Shown one piece after another: positions 20,662 to 31,611 of a stretch of 64,000 nucleotides of DNA. The notes under the pieces are model-generated. The model made no database searches, had not been told where the DNA came from, and saw nothing but the letters and a program-made list of their open reading frames with translations. The translations under genes were made by a program, and so were the position numbers. This stretch comes from Vavraia culicis subsp. floridensis (taxonomy: Eukaryota; Microsporidia; Pleistophoridae). How positions within the stretch are numbered: the first letter of the stretch is position 1; each line of letters begins with the position of its first letter. The DNA lies in the NCBI RefSeq assembly GCF_000192795.1, contig NW_007360605.1, positions 174,203-238,202 on the forward strand, written 5' to 3'.

Positions 20662-22074
20662 ATGACTAATAAAATTTGTACCCTCAAAATGTCACTCATC
20701 ACTGATTACCTCAAGTACTTAGATCGCTGCTTAACGCCCTACCATGTTGTAGTGGAGACCATTACAATCTTGGACGAACAAGGATACAAGCGAATATCAC
20801 TGCAGGATCTTGATAGTATCGGTCCTGGGAAGTACTACATATTTGTGTTCAACACGGTAATAATACCGATCGTAATACCTGTTGACCCTGTGGGTATCCG
20901 TATGGTAGCTACGCACAGTGACAGCCCGGTTCTAAAGCTAAAGCCAAATTTTAGTGATACAGCCGAAAATATGTGCATCGCTCGATTGCGTCCCTACGGG
21001 GGTGGATTGTGGCACACATGGTTCGACCGTTCGTTGAGTGTTGGTGGATTGGTTATGCTCAAGAACGGCAGGCGAGTTCTTGTTGATAGGATGTTCGATG
21101 TGGTCGTGCCTTCATTGCCACCGCATTTAAATAATTCTAAGGTGTATAACAACGGTTTTTTGTATGACAAGGAGCGTGTTTTGAACGGGTTGGTGATGGT
21201 GGATACAAAATTAGATGACAAGGTTTTTACAGGTCAGGGCTTCGATATGGATGACAAGGTTGGAAACAGATGTGATTCTGGGTGTGGAAAATGTGAGAGT
21301 AATGATGAACATGATAGATCGCTCAGTAGCAATTCTGTGTTGGTCGAAGAAAATAGTCTGCATGCTAACAGTCAACCAACATGCCAGGACAAAAGTATGC
21401 TCGATACAAGGGATAAGAGCGAGAATGACGTGCATTTTAAACTAGAAGATATAATTTCGCACAATCTTTCGCTTTATGACTTAGCACATGCAGAAATACT
21501 CAATGAGCAACTCATAATGAGTGCTAGACAGGACAATCTCCTATCAACATTTGTGGGCCTAAAGGCGTTAAACACCGAAGGACGGAGCATCAAGGTGCTC
21601 GCAGTATTTGATTTTGAAGAAATAGGCTCAATGCAGCTTGATGGTGCAAGGTGTACATTCCTAAAGGATGTGTATACCCGTCTTCAAAAGAACCTTGCGA
21701 ACCCTTATGACTCAATGATCATAAGCCTGGATGTCGCTCACACGTACAATTTTAATTACGATGAATTCTACGAGAAGAAGCATCGTATAAAGTTCAACAA
21801 AGGTATTGTAGTTAAGCATAGCGCAGCGTATGCTACGGATATGGATGGAACCGCGTTTATAAAGCAGCTGTCGGGTTTTAAGTGTCAAGATTTTTGTCTA
21901 AGAAACGACATAAGAGGTGGCGGTACCATAGGAACAATGCTCAGCACACTCTTGGGGACACGATGCATTGATCTTGGATCACCGATAATGGCTATGCACT
22001 CGATACGTGAAACGAGCTCTTGCAAGGATGTAACGGACACTTTCCAATTGCTGTACGATTTCTACAAATCATGA
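20662..22074 (+). CDS. DNPEP: M18-family aspartyl aminopeptidase
   Basis: A 470-residue zinc aminopeptidase of family M18, which removes N-terminal acidic residues from peptides. Metal-ligand and active-site blocks are visible: ATHSDSP (H85), PYGGGLWHTWFDR, SARQDNL around 290, DFEEIGS around 320, DVAH around 357, and the closing AMHSIRE around 444. A low-complexity, cysteine- and acid-containing insert at about 190-265 replaces conserved sequence and looks like a lineage-specific loop. The ATG at 20662 is used; a second in-frame ATG ten codons on (20689) would also keep the domain intact. There is no C run close to the ATG. Confidence 0.92.
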   Translation: MTNKICTLKMSLITDYLKYLDRCLTPYHVVVETITILDEQGYKRISLQDLDSIGPGKYYIFVFNTVIIPIVIPVDPVGIRMVATHSDSPVLKLKPNFSDTAENMCIARLRPYGGGLWHTWFDRSLSVGGLVMLKNGRRVLVDRMFDVVVPSLPPHLNNSKVYNNGFLYDKERVLNGLVMVDTKLDDKVFTGQGFDMDDKVGNRCDSGCGKCESNDEHDRSLSSNSVLVEENSLHANSQPTCQDKSMLDTRDKSENDVHFKLEDIISHNLSLYDLAHAEILNEQLIMSARQDNLLSTFVGLKALNTEGRSIKVLAVFDFEEIGSMQLDGARCTFLKDVYTRLQKNLANPYDSMIISLDVAHTYNFNYDEFYEKKHRIKFNKGIVVKHSAAYATDMDGTAFIKQLSGFKCQDFCLRNDIRGGGTIGTMLSTLLGTRCIDLGSPIMAMHSIRETSSCKDVTDTFQLLYDFYKS

Positions 22075-22310
22075 TAACAAATGATTAAAACAATGCGGTT
22101 TACCCGAATATTACTGTTGTTAAAGGATACTTCATTTGATGTTGATCTGAAGATGTATAAGTTCTAACAATGCTGTTTTTAATTCCTGAGCTGTTCCAAC
22201 GCGTTCAGCTGCTACCTTTTTACTAAAAGTTGTTTGCTTATCTCTTCACACAGCAGCAACACCCAAACAAACGCGTTCAGCTACCACTAACTTATTTATT
22301 TATGACCGAC

Positions 22311-24308
22311 TTACGCATCGTAGTTTGGATGCACATACACGTACCCTTCATTCTCGTAGAATACGCCCTCCTTATTGATCAGCCATTCCAGCACATTCTC
22401 CGCTCGCTTCTGCTCCTCGCCCAGCATCTCTTCGCTCATTATCTTGTCCTCAATGCTACCTATGTAATAGATCACAAGATCCTCCTTGGTCAGCCGTTCC
22501 TTGGTTTTAAGAATATAAACGAAGGTGTTCAAAATGCTCTCCACGTCTTTGTTGTTCAATACCGTATCGTTGATTTGGATGTCCTCCATTTTAATTTCCA
22601 GCATACTGCCGGTTATCAGCCGGTACGCTTCCTCAACATACGTACACACAACGTCACTGCAGTAAAGCTTTGCCAGGGCCTCGCTCAGCCGTATCATGCT
22701 CTCCAATGTTCGCACCCCGACTGTGTAGTTCTTATGGTTCACCGTGTTCTGCATTCTCAGTTTTTTATACTTCTCTATGATCAGTTTTTCTGCCTCTTCG
22801 GTCATCTTCGGCTTTCTGTTCTTCACATGTTCTATATAAACGAGGATTTCATCTTTAGTCATGTCCATCTCCTGGTTGTAAACTTGCTCGATCTCTTTCA
22901 GGTCATCAACGTGGTCTAAAGCTTCCCTTTGTTCGTTCAGTGCGTTTTCCTTTTGTCCGTGTTCATCGCCTGCGACCACGTCGAACTGATCAAAACCAAG
23001 ATGGTTATTGATCACTCTCCTCGCTATCCGCCTGTCATTGCTCTCATCTACTTCGTCTACAATCACGTAGAATAGATCAAACCTGCTCATAACAGCATCG
23101 CTCAGGCTCACATTGTATCGTAAGCTTTTTTTTCTGTCATACCGCCCTCCTCTCGGATTGGCTGCCGCCAACACACTTGCACGTGCATTCAGTGTTACGT
23201 GTATTCCTGCTTTGTTAATAGTCACTGTCTGCTGTTCCATCGCTTCATGCAGTGCCGTCCTGTCAGTGACGCTCAGCTTATCAAATTCGTCGATGCAGCA
23301 TATCCCGTTGTCAGCCAGCACCAGTGCACCCGCCTCAACCACATTTTCGTTCTCGTTCCTGGTCACTGCAGCTGTGAGTCCGACCCCGCTTGCCGTTTTA
23401 CCGGTCGTGTAAATCGCGGGCACCTGTTTCAAAAACTGGCTCTTTGCAGCACCCGGATCACCAAGCAACAAGATATTGATGTTCTTTCGTTTTGTTGAGC
23501 TGCCGCCTACCATCATCAGTAAAATAGCATTCTTTATGTTCTTATGGCCGTATATCGATGGAAAAAGCTTCTGCGAAAGGGTCTCATACAAATTGGGGAT
23601 ACTGCTCACCTTCCTCAGAATTTTGTCCTTGTCCAGCTCGTGCTTGCTTTCCTTCTCAACACTCATAGCCTCAAACACGATTTTTAGATGGTCTTCCTCC
23701 GCGCTTATCACCGATTCTGTCCGTTTCAGCACCTTTTTCATCCGCAGGTTCTTCTCAATTTTCACCACTCCATTAAAAATAACCACCTCACCAGGTTTTA
23801 CCTTCTCGGTCAAATCGTCCAACACAACAATCTCTAGTGACCTGGGCAGATACCCCCCAATGATATCGGCATCCACCTCCTGCACGCTTATCCGCTGGTA
23901 ATCCCTAAAACGAACAGGAATGACCTTGTAATTTTTTCTGTTAGGACACAAATGGTTCACACACTTGAAACTCTGGTAGTTCGTGGTCTCCCTCGTCACA
24001 GATTTGCACGATGCACACTTCATCTTTGCGCTCATCAGCTCAGGATATATGGCGGTTGTGCGTGTGACACGTGCCCTAAAGCTTATAAGCCTGTTCATCT
24101 GCTTTGTAGAGATCTCTCTGAGCCTGTAAATTACCAGATTACCGTTAAATCTGTACTTTCTATCTATTTTTGAAATATTGTTGATAATGAAGTATGAAAG
24201 ATCCTTATCGTGCATGCTTAGCGATTTGAGCGATATTACATCCTCAATTGCCGCACCCAAGTATGTTTTTAGTGCTTCTTCGTAGTTTGACTCGTTGTAA
24301 ATTGACAT
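22311..24308 (-). CDS. MCM6: MCM6, replicative helicase subunit
   Basis: A 665-residue MCM protein. The zinc finger uses C98, C101, C116 and C121, and its VNHLCPNRK form followed by LPRSLEIVVLDD is typical of MCM6 rather than the other five subunits. The ATPase has Walker A GDPGAAKSQ around 283, Walker B CIDEFDK around 338, and the arginine-finger segment MSRFDLFYV around 407. A small C-terminal winged-helix region (LTKEDLVIYYI to VLEWLINKEGVFY) is retained. It works in the MCM2-7 ring that unwinds replication origins. It is shorter than yeast Mcm6 (1017), lacking the long N-terminal extension. CCC lies about 10 nt before the ATG. Confidence 0.95.
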   Translation of the reverse strand: MSIYNESNYEEALKTYLGAAIEDVISLKSLSMHDKDLSYFIINNISKIDRKYRFNGNLVIYRLREISTKQMNRLISFRARVTRTTAIYPELMSAKMKCASCKSVTRETTNYQSFKCVNHLCPNRKNYKVIPVRFRDYQRISVQEVDADIIGGYLPRSLEIVVLDDLTEKVKPGEVVIFNGVVKIEKNLRMKKVLKRTESVISAEEDHLKIVFEAMSVEKESKHELDKDKILRKVSSIPNLYETLSQKLFPSIYGHKNIKNAILLMMVGGSSTKRKNINILLLGDPGAAKSQFLKQVPAIYTTGKTASGVGLTAAVTRNENENVVEAGALVLADNGICCIDEFDKLSVTDRTALHEAMEQQTVTINKAGIHVTLNARASVLAAANPRGGRYDRKKSLRYNVSLSDAVMSRFDLFYVIVDEVDESNDRRIARRVINNHLGFDQFDVVAGDEHGQKENALNEQREALDHVDDLKEIEQVYNQEMDMTKDEILVYIEHVKNRKPKMTEEAEKLIIEKYKKLRMQNTVNHKNYTVGVRTLESMIRLSEALAKLYCSDVVCTYVEEAYRLITGSMLEIKMEDIQINDTVLNNKDVESILNTFVYILKTKERLTKEDLVIYYIGSIEDKIMSEEMLGEEQKRAENVLEWLINKEGVFYENEGYVYVHPNYDA

Positions 24309-25208
24309 TTTGTCTAGGGCAAATTATTTGCTCTTGTATTTCACAAAGCCATGAATGAAAGGCCAGTGACCACGGTCGGTCCCAATGGACCAAAAAGTAT
24401 GTTTTTTAGATATTGCGAAAACAAATAAACGTACTTTTAGCAAAAAATATTGTGCTATTTAGAGAACTACAGGAAGCAAAAATGTTCTGCTGTATGGCGG
24501 TCAAAACTGCGCAAAGCGTACGCGAAGGTAATGTAAACTAAACGATGTGCTCGTAACGAAAAAAATATAGAACATTTCACTACGTTTCACTCTACAAAAG
24601 AACTAGCTGCTTGTAAAATCACGTACACTACACTATCGTTCGACAGCCATACACTGCTATACTCATCGATTTCGAACGCCGTTTGCACCGAGGTACGTAG
24701 ATTATCACATTTCTCTCACACAAACTAGTCATTTTCCGACAAAAGGTCAAACCCTCCCCTTTATCGGCCGAGAGCAGCGCACCTCATAATAATACAGTCC
24801 ACACAAGATAACACTATTCTATCCACGAATGGTGAAATAAATGGGAAACCTGGTCATTCATCGATACGCCGCTCAAAAATCTCGCAATTAAACTGTAGCG
24901 CATTATGAAAGTTCCCAATTAGAGGCGAACATCAAATAACACCATGTGTCATAAACCATTGGTCTCATTTCAGATCAAAATATTTAATTTAAGCAAAAAA
25001 ATTATTTTGTTTAGTAATACTACACACACAGTCTGCTCCGTTTTCTTTTTTTGATAAAACTTGTGAACTGTTCTGCTATAGGAATTGCATTATTTAACAT
25101 ACCAGCCATCAATTTGAAGGCCAATCTTTTCATGTCCACAAAAAACATCATTTACGGCAGAGTGCCTAACACAGCTATAATTAATGCGATATTACCGCTC
25201 GTGCATTG
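24309..25208. other. Intergenic between MCM6 and PSD
   Basis: About 900 nt with no convincing gene. It contains two copies of a short dispersed motif in opposite orientations (24389-24407 and 24424-24440). The remainder is the 3' region of the PSD gene and the promoter region of MCM6. Confidence 0.6.
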
Positions 25209-26756
25209 CTATAAACAATCTCCTTTGTTGGTCACATCTTCTTTCTTATTAAATGCAAGGGTATTTCCCACATTCACGTATGTTTCTATCTGTGCATTCG
25301 AATTAATTTGTATCTCCTTCCTGATATCCAACTCCTTCTCACACAGCAGAACAATCGTACTGCCACCCATTTGGAAATACCCAATCTCCTGCATCACTTC
25401 AACCTCTGTGCCAACCGTCACGCTAAGCTTGATTGAGCCTACCATGGTGGCACCAACAGCAACCGCGTATACGTTGCCAAATAACTCGGATTCAATGAGA
25501 ATAATCACGCGTTTGTTCTGCGTAAACACATTTGATCGCTCAACACTAATGGGATTCACGGTCAGATAGTCCCCGTCAATCTCCTTGATCATTTTCACAC
25601 ACCCTTTTACAGGTGAGTGAAACCTGTGGTAATCTTGTGCTGCCAGTCTACAAATTATCAATGTACCAAGGCTTATCTTGTGTTGCTTTTGGCCATTCAT
25701 CGCCTCACATCGGTGCTGGCAGCCGCACCTGTACCTCTGTTCAACACCTATATCAGATAATTTTTCATCATCAATGTATTCGTCGCTCGAGTCACCTGAA
25801 CGACTGAGCTGTTTCTTCATGTCTGCACCCAGCGTATCACTGATGCATGCGCTAAGAACATCTCTTCCATTATTCAGCATATGTTTTGTGCGTGTTGCCT
25901 TATTGCTTCCGTTGAGAAACACATCCAAGCAAAACTTTGTGCCTTTAATCCAGAACCTGGTCGACTCCTCAACAGTTTCAAACGCTATGACCCTGCAATC
26001 CGATGGCGAGCACAGGGCCAGCGCATTTTCAGCAACACGTGCTCCACGCTTAAATCTCCTGCAGAAAAAATCGTTAAAACAGGCATACTTTTCTTCTTCG
26101 ATCTCGCTGAGATCGATATCGAAAAAGTTTATGAAGTCTTTGATGTATTTCACCGATTTTTTATCGAAGTACACCCGGCTAGCACGCTCTGTCATCTTTC
26201 TGCACATCGTTTTGTAGAATATGTTGGAGGACAATGACTCATTGTATATATAAATCAGAAATATTTTGAAAAATGTCGGCATTTTCTCTTCGATCACCGT
26301 CCCATTGAGTGTTTTTACAAATATTTTTGCTGACTGGTAGTTATTTAGAAAAAAACCGGTAAAGATGTTGAAAAAACGCGATTTGTACGCTAATTTGATG
26401 TTCTTTAGGTAATTTTCTGCCGTGAACACAACAATATTCATATTGAACGGCAATTTCATGATAACCTTCTTGATCATTCTTGGATGAGAAAAGTGTTTAA
26501 AATCAAGAATCATCGCCTCAATGTTCGGATACTCGATAGTTTTGATGTGTTTTTTCATAATCAGTCCGTTTTTGTACGCCAGAACGCTCAAAGGTCCTTT
26601 ATAGCTTCGCCTAATGAATACTTTGATCTCACCCGATGATCCTATGGTCACCATTGAATCACCGCTGCCAGTTTTGATGTACAGTACAGACGGCTGATCG
26701 AATAAAACGCGAAATCGAGCAGAAAATATCACTATCGGAACATCAACATATGACAT
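25209..26756 (-). CDS. PSD: Phosphatidylserine decarboxylase
   Basis: A 515-residue phosphatidylserine decarboxylase, which makes phosphatidylethanolamine. The catalytic region has CRLAAQDYHRFHSPVKG around 365-385, GATMVGSIKLSV, and the self-cleavage motif GGST at 464-467, where the serine becomes the pyruvoyl group. This is a variant of the usual LGST. The segment FNDFFCRRFKRGAR marks the start of the enzyme domain, around residue 230. The first 200 or so residues are not enzyme; by analogy with Psd2-type enzymes they could be a membrane- or lipid-binding module, but I cannot name a domain. A low-complexity acidic insert precedes the catalytic half. The ATG is at 26756, with CCC about 38 nt upstream. 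Confidence 0.92.
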   Translation of the reverse strand: MSYVDVPIVIFSARFRVLFDQPSVLYIKTGSGDSMVTIGSSGEIKVFIRRSYKGPLSVLAYKNGLIMKKHIKTIEYPNIEAMILDFKHFSHPRMIKKVIMKLPFNMNIVVFTAENYLKNIKLAYKSRFFNIFTGFFLNNYQSAKIFVKTLNGTVIEEKMPTFFKIFLIYIYNESLSSNIFYKTMCRKMTERASRVYFDKKSVKYIKDFINFFDIDLSEIEEEKYACFNDFFCRRFKRGARVAENALALCSPSDCRVIAFETVEESTRFWIKGTKFCLDVFLNGSNKATRTKHMLNNGRDVLSACISDTLGADMKKQLSRSGDSSDEYIDDEKLSDIGVEQRYRCGCQHRCEAMNGQKQHKISLGTLIICRLAAQDYHRFHSPVKGCVKMIKEIDGDYLTVNPISVERSNVFTQNKRVIILIESELFGNVYAVAVGATMVGSIKLSVTVGTEVEVMQEIGYFQMGGSTIVLLCEKELDIRKEIQINSNAQIETYVNVGNTLAFNKKEDVTNKGDCL

Positions 26757-29369
26757 CTCCAGATTCTTTTCTTCGTTGGTCGTATTTCTGAGGGATCGAT
26801 ATCATTTTTTTTGAAAAAATCGTTATTGTTCGGAAAAATGAAACAAAAATGTTTCACATTTATTCTGAACCAACGTATTTTGGTTATCTGAAAATGGAAT
26901 ATATGATCTGATAATGATAGAACTTGTTTACGTAGAACATAGCGTACTCAACCTTGAAATACAATCGATAAACCGCCAATGAGATAAAATGATTTAGGAT
27001 TAAATGCCGAAAACTGGGGATAAATCCAGTTCATATAACAATAAAGTTTCAAAGGCATCACAGATCGGTAACAAATTCGGTTGATGAAGATCAGGGCTGT
27101 GTTAAAGCATATTAATGTGATAATTAGATTACATAATCGTATAAATGTTTATAGGACCTATGTTTTTGCACTCAGCGTTCTTATATTTCAAGATTAAGCT
27201 AGACTATCAGTATCTAAAGAATGCTTGTAAGGAGCTTTGTGTCCAGGCATGGTATATCCATCTAAGTATCTGCCATATATAAGATTCGGTGCAACCCGAT
27301 TACCAAATTTGATGAAACTAAACCTGCAAATCATGTTCTTCAAATCCTGCTTTGCTGTAGATAGCATTTTTGTCCCATCAAGAGATCAACAAGATTGTTG
27401 CTTCGTATCGCTTTGTTCATTAAATGTCGCATATCAATAGCTATTGGCACTATACTTGCTCGATATCGGGTCAAGCACGGCAAACATTCTGGAATTAAAA
27501 TATCTCCCATGACAACTCGGTAAAAAGGTATTGAGTAGGATTTATAAGTTTTTGTTTCGATCAATTGAAAATATATACACGTACTTTACATGAGGGCTGC
27601 AGCCGTGAGTAGAATAATAGTTTAAAAATAGAAGCATTAAGCTGTGCTCTCACTGCTATTCCAAAAATTTATCGTGTTTGTTACATTTTTGAACTATAAC
27701 AATGATTTACACCTCATAAATGGTGCTACTTCAGCTTTCTGGGAATGGTGCCGCGAAAATTCGGACTTTGACATTTTATGATCAGGGTGCTACACAACTT
27801 TTAAGCCGAACAGAATGATGTGTAAACTGGTTTAGAATGTGTTTCTGTAGTTGAAAACACTTAATGGCTCCGATATAGATTACCTACAGAACAAGAATCA
27901 TTAACAAAATAATGTTAAATATTCTCATTTGGTGCATATTCTTTCTTAAAATAAACGACATATAAAGAACCAGCCAAGCACACTCGATGATGCATGTGAA
28001 ATTGTGACTGCTCTGAATGCAATCGCTTCCGCCTCAAACTCCTCAACCATGGTATAGCAGCCTGATAGCTGCACTTTCATAACATGAATGGCTGTATGAC
28101 ATCCTCAAGAACGTTTTTCTCCAGCTATAACGTAGATAGTGTGGTAAGTGTTCATGATAATGAATTCATTTTATCTTTTATACGTACCTCTTGATTTGAA
28201 ATTGATAGGTGGATGTCTAGTTGATCATATAGCGGCATAATTGGATGCAGTTATTCGTATTTTTTCCTAAATGTAAGGATCAAAGCTTTGAAGTGCAAAT
28301 GAGCAATTGTTTGACCTCGAATTCAGTAAAAGGTAATATCCTAAAAAATATATTTGTGAAAGATGCCTTATATGGTGTTGAAAGCATCAATAAATGATTA
28401 TTGCACCAAATATTGATTGTCAAATAAATCGAATCACGTATCGCTGTAAAGTGTAGCTAAAATGTTAAGTAAAAACCTTCCTTTCTTAATGATCTCTTAT
28501 AGGTTCGATTTGACAAAATGAACAATTATCAGCGTATTCGAATTGTAAAGATAGCAATTCTTAGTTAATGAAAGAAGTGATGGCATAACATTAGGTAGAA
28601 GGAAGAATAGTTGATTTTTACATAAAGCCTGTTCAACCAAAAATATAGAATTGAGTGTATGTACGTAAACGTGATGTATACGGTATGTGATTGGTTTTTA
28701 ATCTGTTTGTTCTTTTTCAGAGCATGATTGACTGAACTCTTAAATCAAGAGACAAGTGGTTTAACGGTTCTATCAATAAAAAATGTCATCAACGGATCAG
28801 TTTCGAACTAAAACGTATTTTATTTGTTATTGTGTTGCTTTAATTGGCATTTTACTATAAATTAAACGTATTTATGTTATGCTGACTCGTTTCATATTGT
28901 CACTTACACGTAGTTTCTTGTTACTACGCCCTAAACATAAAATCGTGGAAATGGCAAAATGGAAAGACTTATGAAGCGAATTGGTGACTATAAAAGCTCT
29001 TTAATACCAAAAAGAGTTACAAATCGGGTCATACTCACTATTTTATGGGAATGATAGGTTTATTGATCACTAGAATAATTATTTACGCAGGTAGTTCCTA
29101 CTTCTCGTTTTAATGAATTGAAAACAATGGCCGCAAAACGGTTCAAGCTAGCTCGCAATATTAAACTTTGCTACGAATTCGAGGATGTAACTTTGTCAAA
29201 AGGCTTTTCGCGGTAGAAAAAAGAGGCAAATGGAACCTTGCTAATCGATTTACTCAGTTAGTCCTTTTCCGAAGTTCTGATAATCCCAATAGGCGTAAGC
29301 AATAAAAAAGAAGTCGCATACCCAGACTATTCCGTGATAAACACCATAGAAACAAATTAGAAAGGTGAC
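26757..29369. other. 2.6-kb AT-rich region without a convincing gene
   Basis: Only short ORFs with poor starts occur. No tRNA, repeat array or transposon signature was seen. Confidence 0.6.
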
Positions 29370-29657
29370 TTACATTTGAACTGACACATTTCTTCCGGTT
29401 ACAATCACGGCATAGAAGTATATACTTGTGACCAAACTAGAAGCTATAAATTTCGATACAATAGTTATTATACGTATTGAAGCTATTTCATACTTGTATG
29501 TCAACTGTATTATAACGGCATTGGCAATGATCAGCCACGAAGATGCATTTCTGATGATAGTATACGCGGTTTCAAGATCACCAACGGCGCTAAACGAAAT
29601 ATATACCGTGAAACTGTAGTATTGCGCAAATGTTGCCACTCTGAATTTCTGTCTCAT
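29370..29657 (-). CDS. Small membrane protein, possible truncated paralogue of its neighbour
   Basis: A 95-residue protein with about three hydrophobic segments. It starts at an ATG 74 nt downstream of the neighbouring membrane-protein gene on the same strand. The register GDL...IRNASSWLI...YKYEI...IITIVSKF can be laid over GEL...ITLASSNIL...LSKNI...LILSLEFF of that neighbour. Distant tandem duplication followed by loss of the last segment is therefore plausible, though the identity is weak. It has no promoter element of its own. The ORF ends at a TAA inside the string ATGTAAGTC. Confidence 0.5.
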   Translation of the reverse strand: MRQKFRVATFAQYYSFTVYISFSAVGDLETAYTIIRNASSWLIIANAVIIQLTYKYEIASIRIITIVSKFIASSLVTSIYFYAVIVTGRNVSVQM

Positions 29658-29714
29658 CTTAAAAATTTCAAAATTAAAAAACTAACTTACCAAGTAAATG
29701 TGGTGCCATTCGGG

Positions 29715-29739
29715 TTTTCTTGAAATAATATCAAGAAAA
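29715..29739. repeat. 9-bp perfect hairpin over a stop codon
   Basis: TTTTCTTGA and TCAAGAAAA are separated by 7 nt. The hairpin overlaps the TGA stop (29729-29731) of the upstream membrane-protein gene and could act in transcript 3' end formation. Confidence 0.6.
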
Positions 29740-30147
29740 CTCCGGTCCTGCTGATTTGATAACCAAGCAATTGTAAATGATTTCCAGACCAGTCAAGGTA
29801 GGGATTGGCAAGATGACAAAAACTTCCGGGTAGCTAATGTTCTCCAATTCATCTAGTATCAGCGTTATTATTAGGAAGAATTCGAGTGACAATATGAGAT
29901 TGAACACTTTCATCTGGTATATGTTTTTACTCAGCAGTGCATGGCAGATAAAAAACCAACCAAGAATATTTGATGACGCCAAAGTAATGGCAATTGCTCT
30001 TAGGATTGCCAGCTCACCTTGGAAGTTCGCAAATGCGTCGTGATAGAAAGCGGCAAAAAATAGCACCTTAATTCCATGTATCACAGTGTAACATATCCTG
30101 GTGCGCTGTTCACCCGCTATTATGTGGTACTTTCGATAGTTGTCCAT
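29731..30147 (-). CDS. Four-segment membrane protein, family unknown
   Basis: A 138-residue protein with about four hydrophobic segments (roughly 20-42, 50-75, 82-104 and 108-128) and short loops, including the acidic LILDELENI. I do not recognise the family. The ATG at 30147 is well supported: an ACTATATAAAC box lies 18 nt upstream, identical in sequence and spacing to homeobox gene 1. There is no C run. Downstream on the same strand is a possible paralogue. Confidence 0.7.
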   Translation of the reverse strand: MDNYRKYHIIAGEQRTRICYTVIHGIKVLFFAAFYHDAFANFQGELAILRAIAITLASSNILGWFFICHALLSKNIYQMKVFNLILSLEFFLIITLILDELENISYPEVFVILPIPTLTGLEIIYNCLVIKSAGPEFS

Positions 30148-30165
30148 ATAATCGAGTTAGTCGTG

Positions 30166-30176
30166 GTTTATATAGT
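30166..30176 (-). promoter_or_regulatory. TATA box of the membrane-protein gene
   Basis: Minus-strand ACTATATAAAC ends 18 nt before the ATG at 30147. Confidence 0.7.
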
Positions 30177-31611
30177 TAAACTTTAATTTACTGCTGACAG
30201 TAGACATCTGGTCAAAAGTGATTTACTTAACAGCGTAATTAAGACAGATTGCTCTATTTGACGAGATGAAAAATTTGGCACTGTCTCAAAATACTGATCT
30301 TGTTATTGTTTTGAGCTTCCATTTGTTAAAACATTGGCAGATAATGTCATATGAGTGAAGAATTACTAGAATGGAGCAAGCTAAAACGTTCAGTCTTACA
30401 ACATAAGAGCAGGTTTATATCATTGGACATTCTAATTTTACGAGAATAACTTCTATCATTTTTTATATTAAGAGGTGTTAAATATGACGCTAAGTCGATT
30501 TCTTGATGAATACTACGAATTAAAATTAATTTATAGCATGACATATTTCAAGGAGTAGAAAGTGCAACGAAAAAAGGTTTTACTACCTAAAATGCTTAGC
30601 TGGTCGGAATAGGAAACATTCATTGATTCACAATTCATTTGAAACGTAGCTTATTCTTAGAATTTACACTCGAATTGCATGTACATTACAGACTAATAGG
30701 TAAAATAAACCTGCGCTGGCAATATCATCCAACAAAAACTATCAATACATCATACAAAACCGAAAAAATTGCATTTTTGATATTTCCTGGGCTAACATGT
30801 TGGTTTTTCTTCGATTTCCAAAACATGCTATTTATTGGCACTGCCATTTTTTTACCATTTAATTGATAAATATTTATTGACAATGTTAATTTAAAAAGTC
30901 TGTTCGTAATATAAGATGGAATCAATGGCCGAGAGTTCAACATTTTTATTTTACTTTCCTACTGCTACACCTCAAAGCACTCAAATATTCGTTTACATAT
31001 TGCCGGTTATTTCTACTCCAGAGCATATACAAGGATTGTATTGTATGCACTATGATAACCTGAATCAAAATGGTTTGGTGCAAGTTGATCAACACCACCT
31101 TTGCCCTGGCAAGTTTTGTCGAAACATGTTGTAGAAAAATGCCGAGAGCAGCACAGCTTTTGTACACCGTTATTTAGTATCAAAACATAGTATTGATACG
31201 TTCAAAACCATAGTTGTTAAAATGGCTTGTAGTAAAAGCGCATTTATCGGATCTGAACGTATTTGGCAAGTGTGCAAAGACCTGAAAATGCGAACTTGCT
31301 ATCTTGGCGGTAGTTTACCGGTAGAAAAGAAAAATGAGAATATTTCAGGATTATAGATCGTGGTTTCATGAAAAAAGACAATCTTGCTAGCTGAGTGCTA
31401 TGAATTGTTCAACACCAAACAATAAAACTACGAACAGCGACACGATGTGAAAAACATACAATAAGGAAACACTGATGATAGAATGCTGACTAAAACTTGA
31501 TTCTGCCATACGAGTGACCATGCACTCAGTACACGTGAAAACATGTATTCTGTGACAAATACAGCACATTCGGAGGTGAACATCAAATAAAATTTATTTA
31601 AATACCACGAT
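30177..31611. other. Intergenic, no convincing gene
   Basis: Short ORFs only. One 60-codon minus-strand ORF (31387-31569) with a C-terminal hydrophobic segment lies just past the stop of the next gene and is probably chance. Confidence 0.55.

Noticed and set aside
22230..22919. 229-codon plus-strand ORF
   Set aside because: Antisense shadow of the MCM6 coding region.
29368..29690. GTAAGT strings (minus strand, 29685-29690 and 29368-29373) as splice donors joining the two membrane-protein ORFs
   Set aside because: The first ORF has already stopped at 29731, the frames do not join with any AG acceptor tested, and no branch-point motif is clear.
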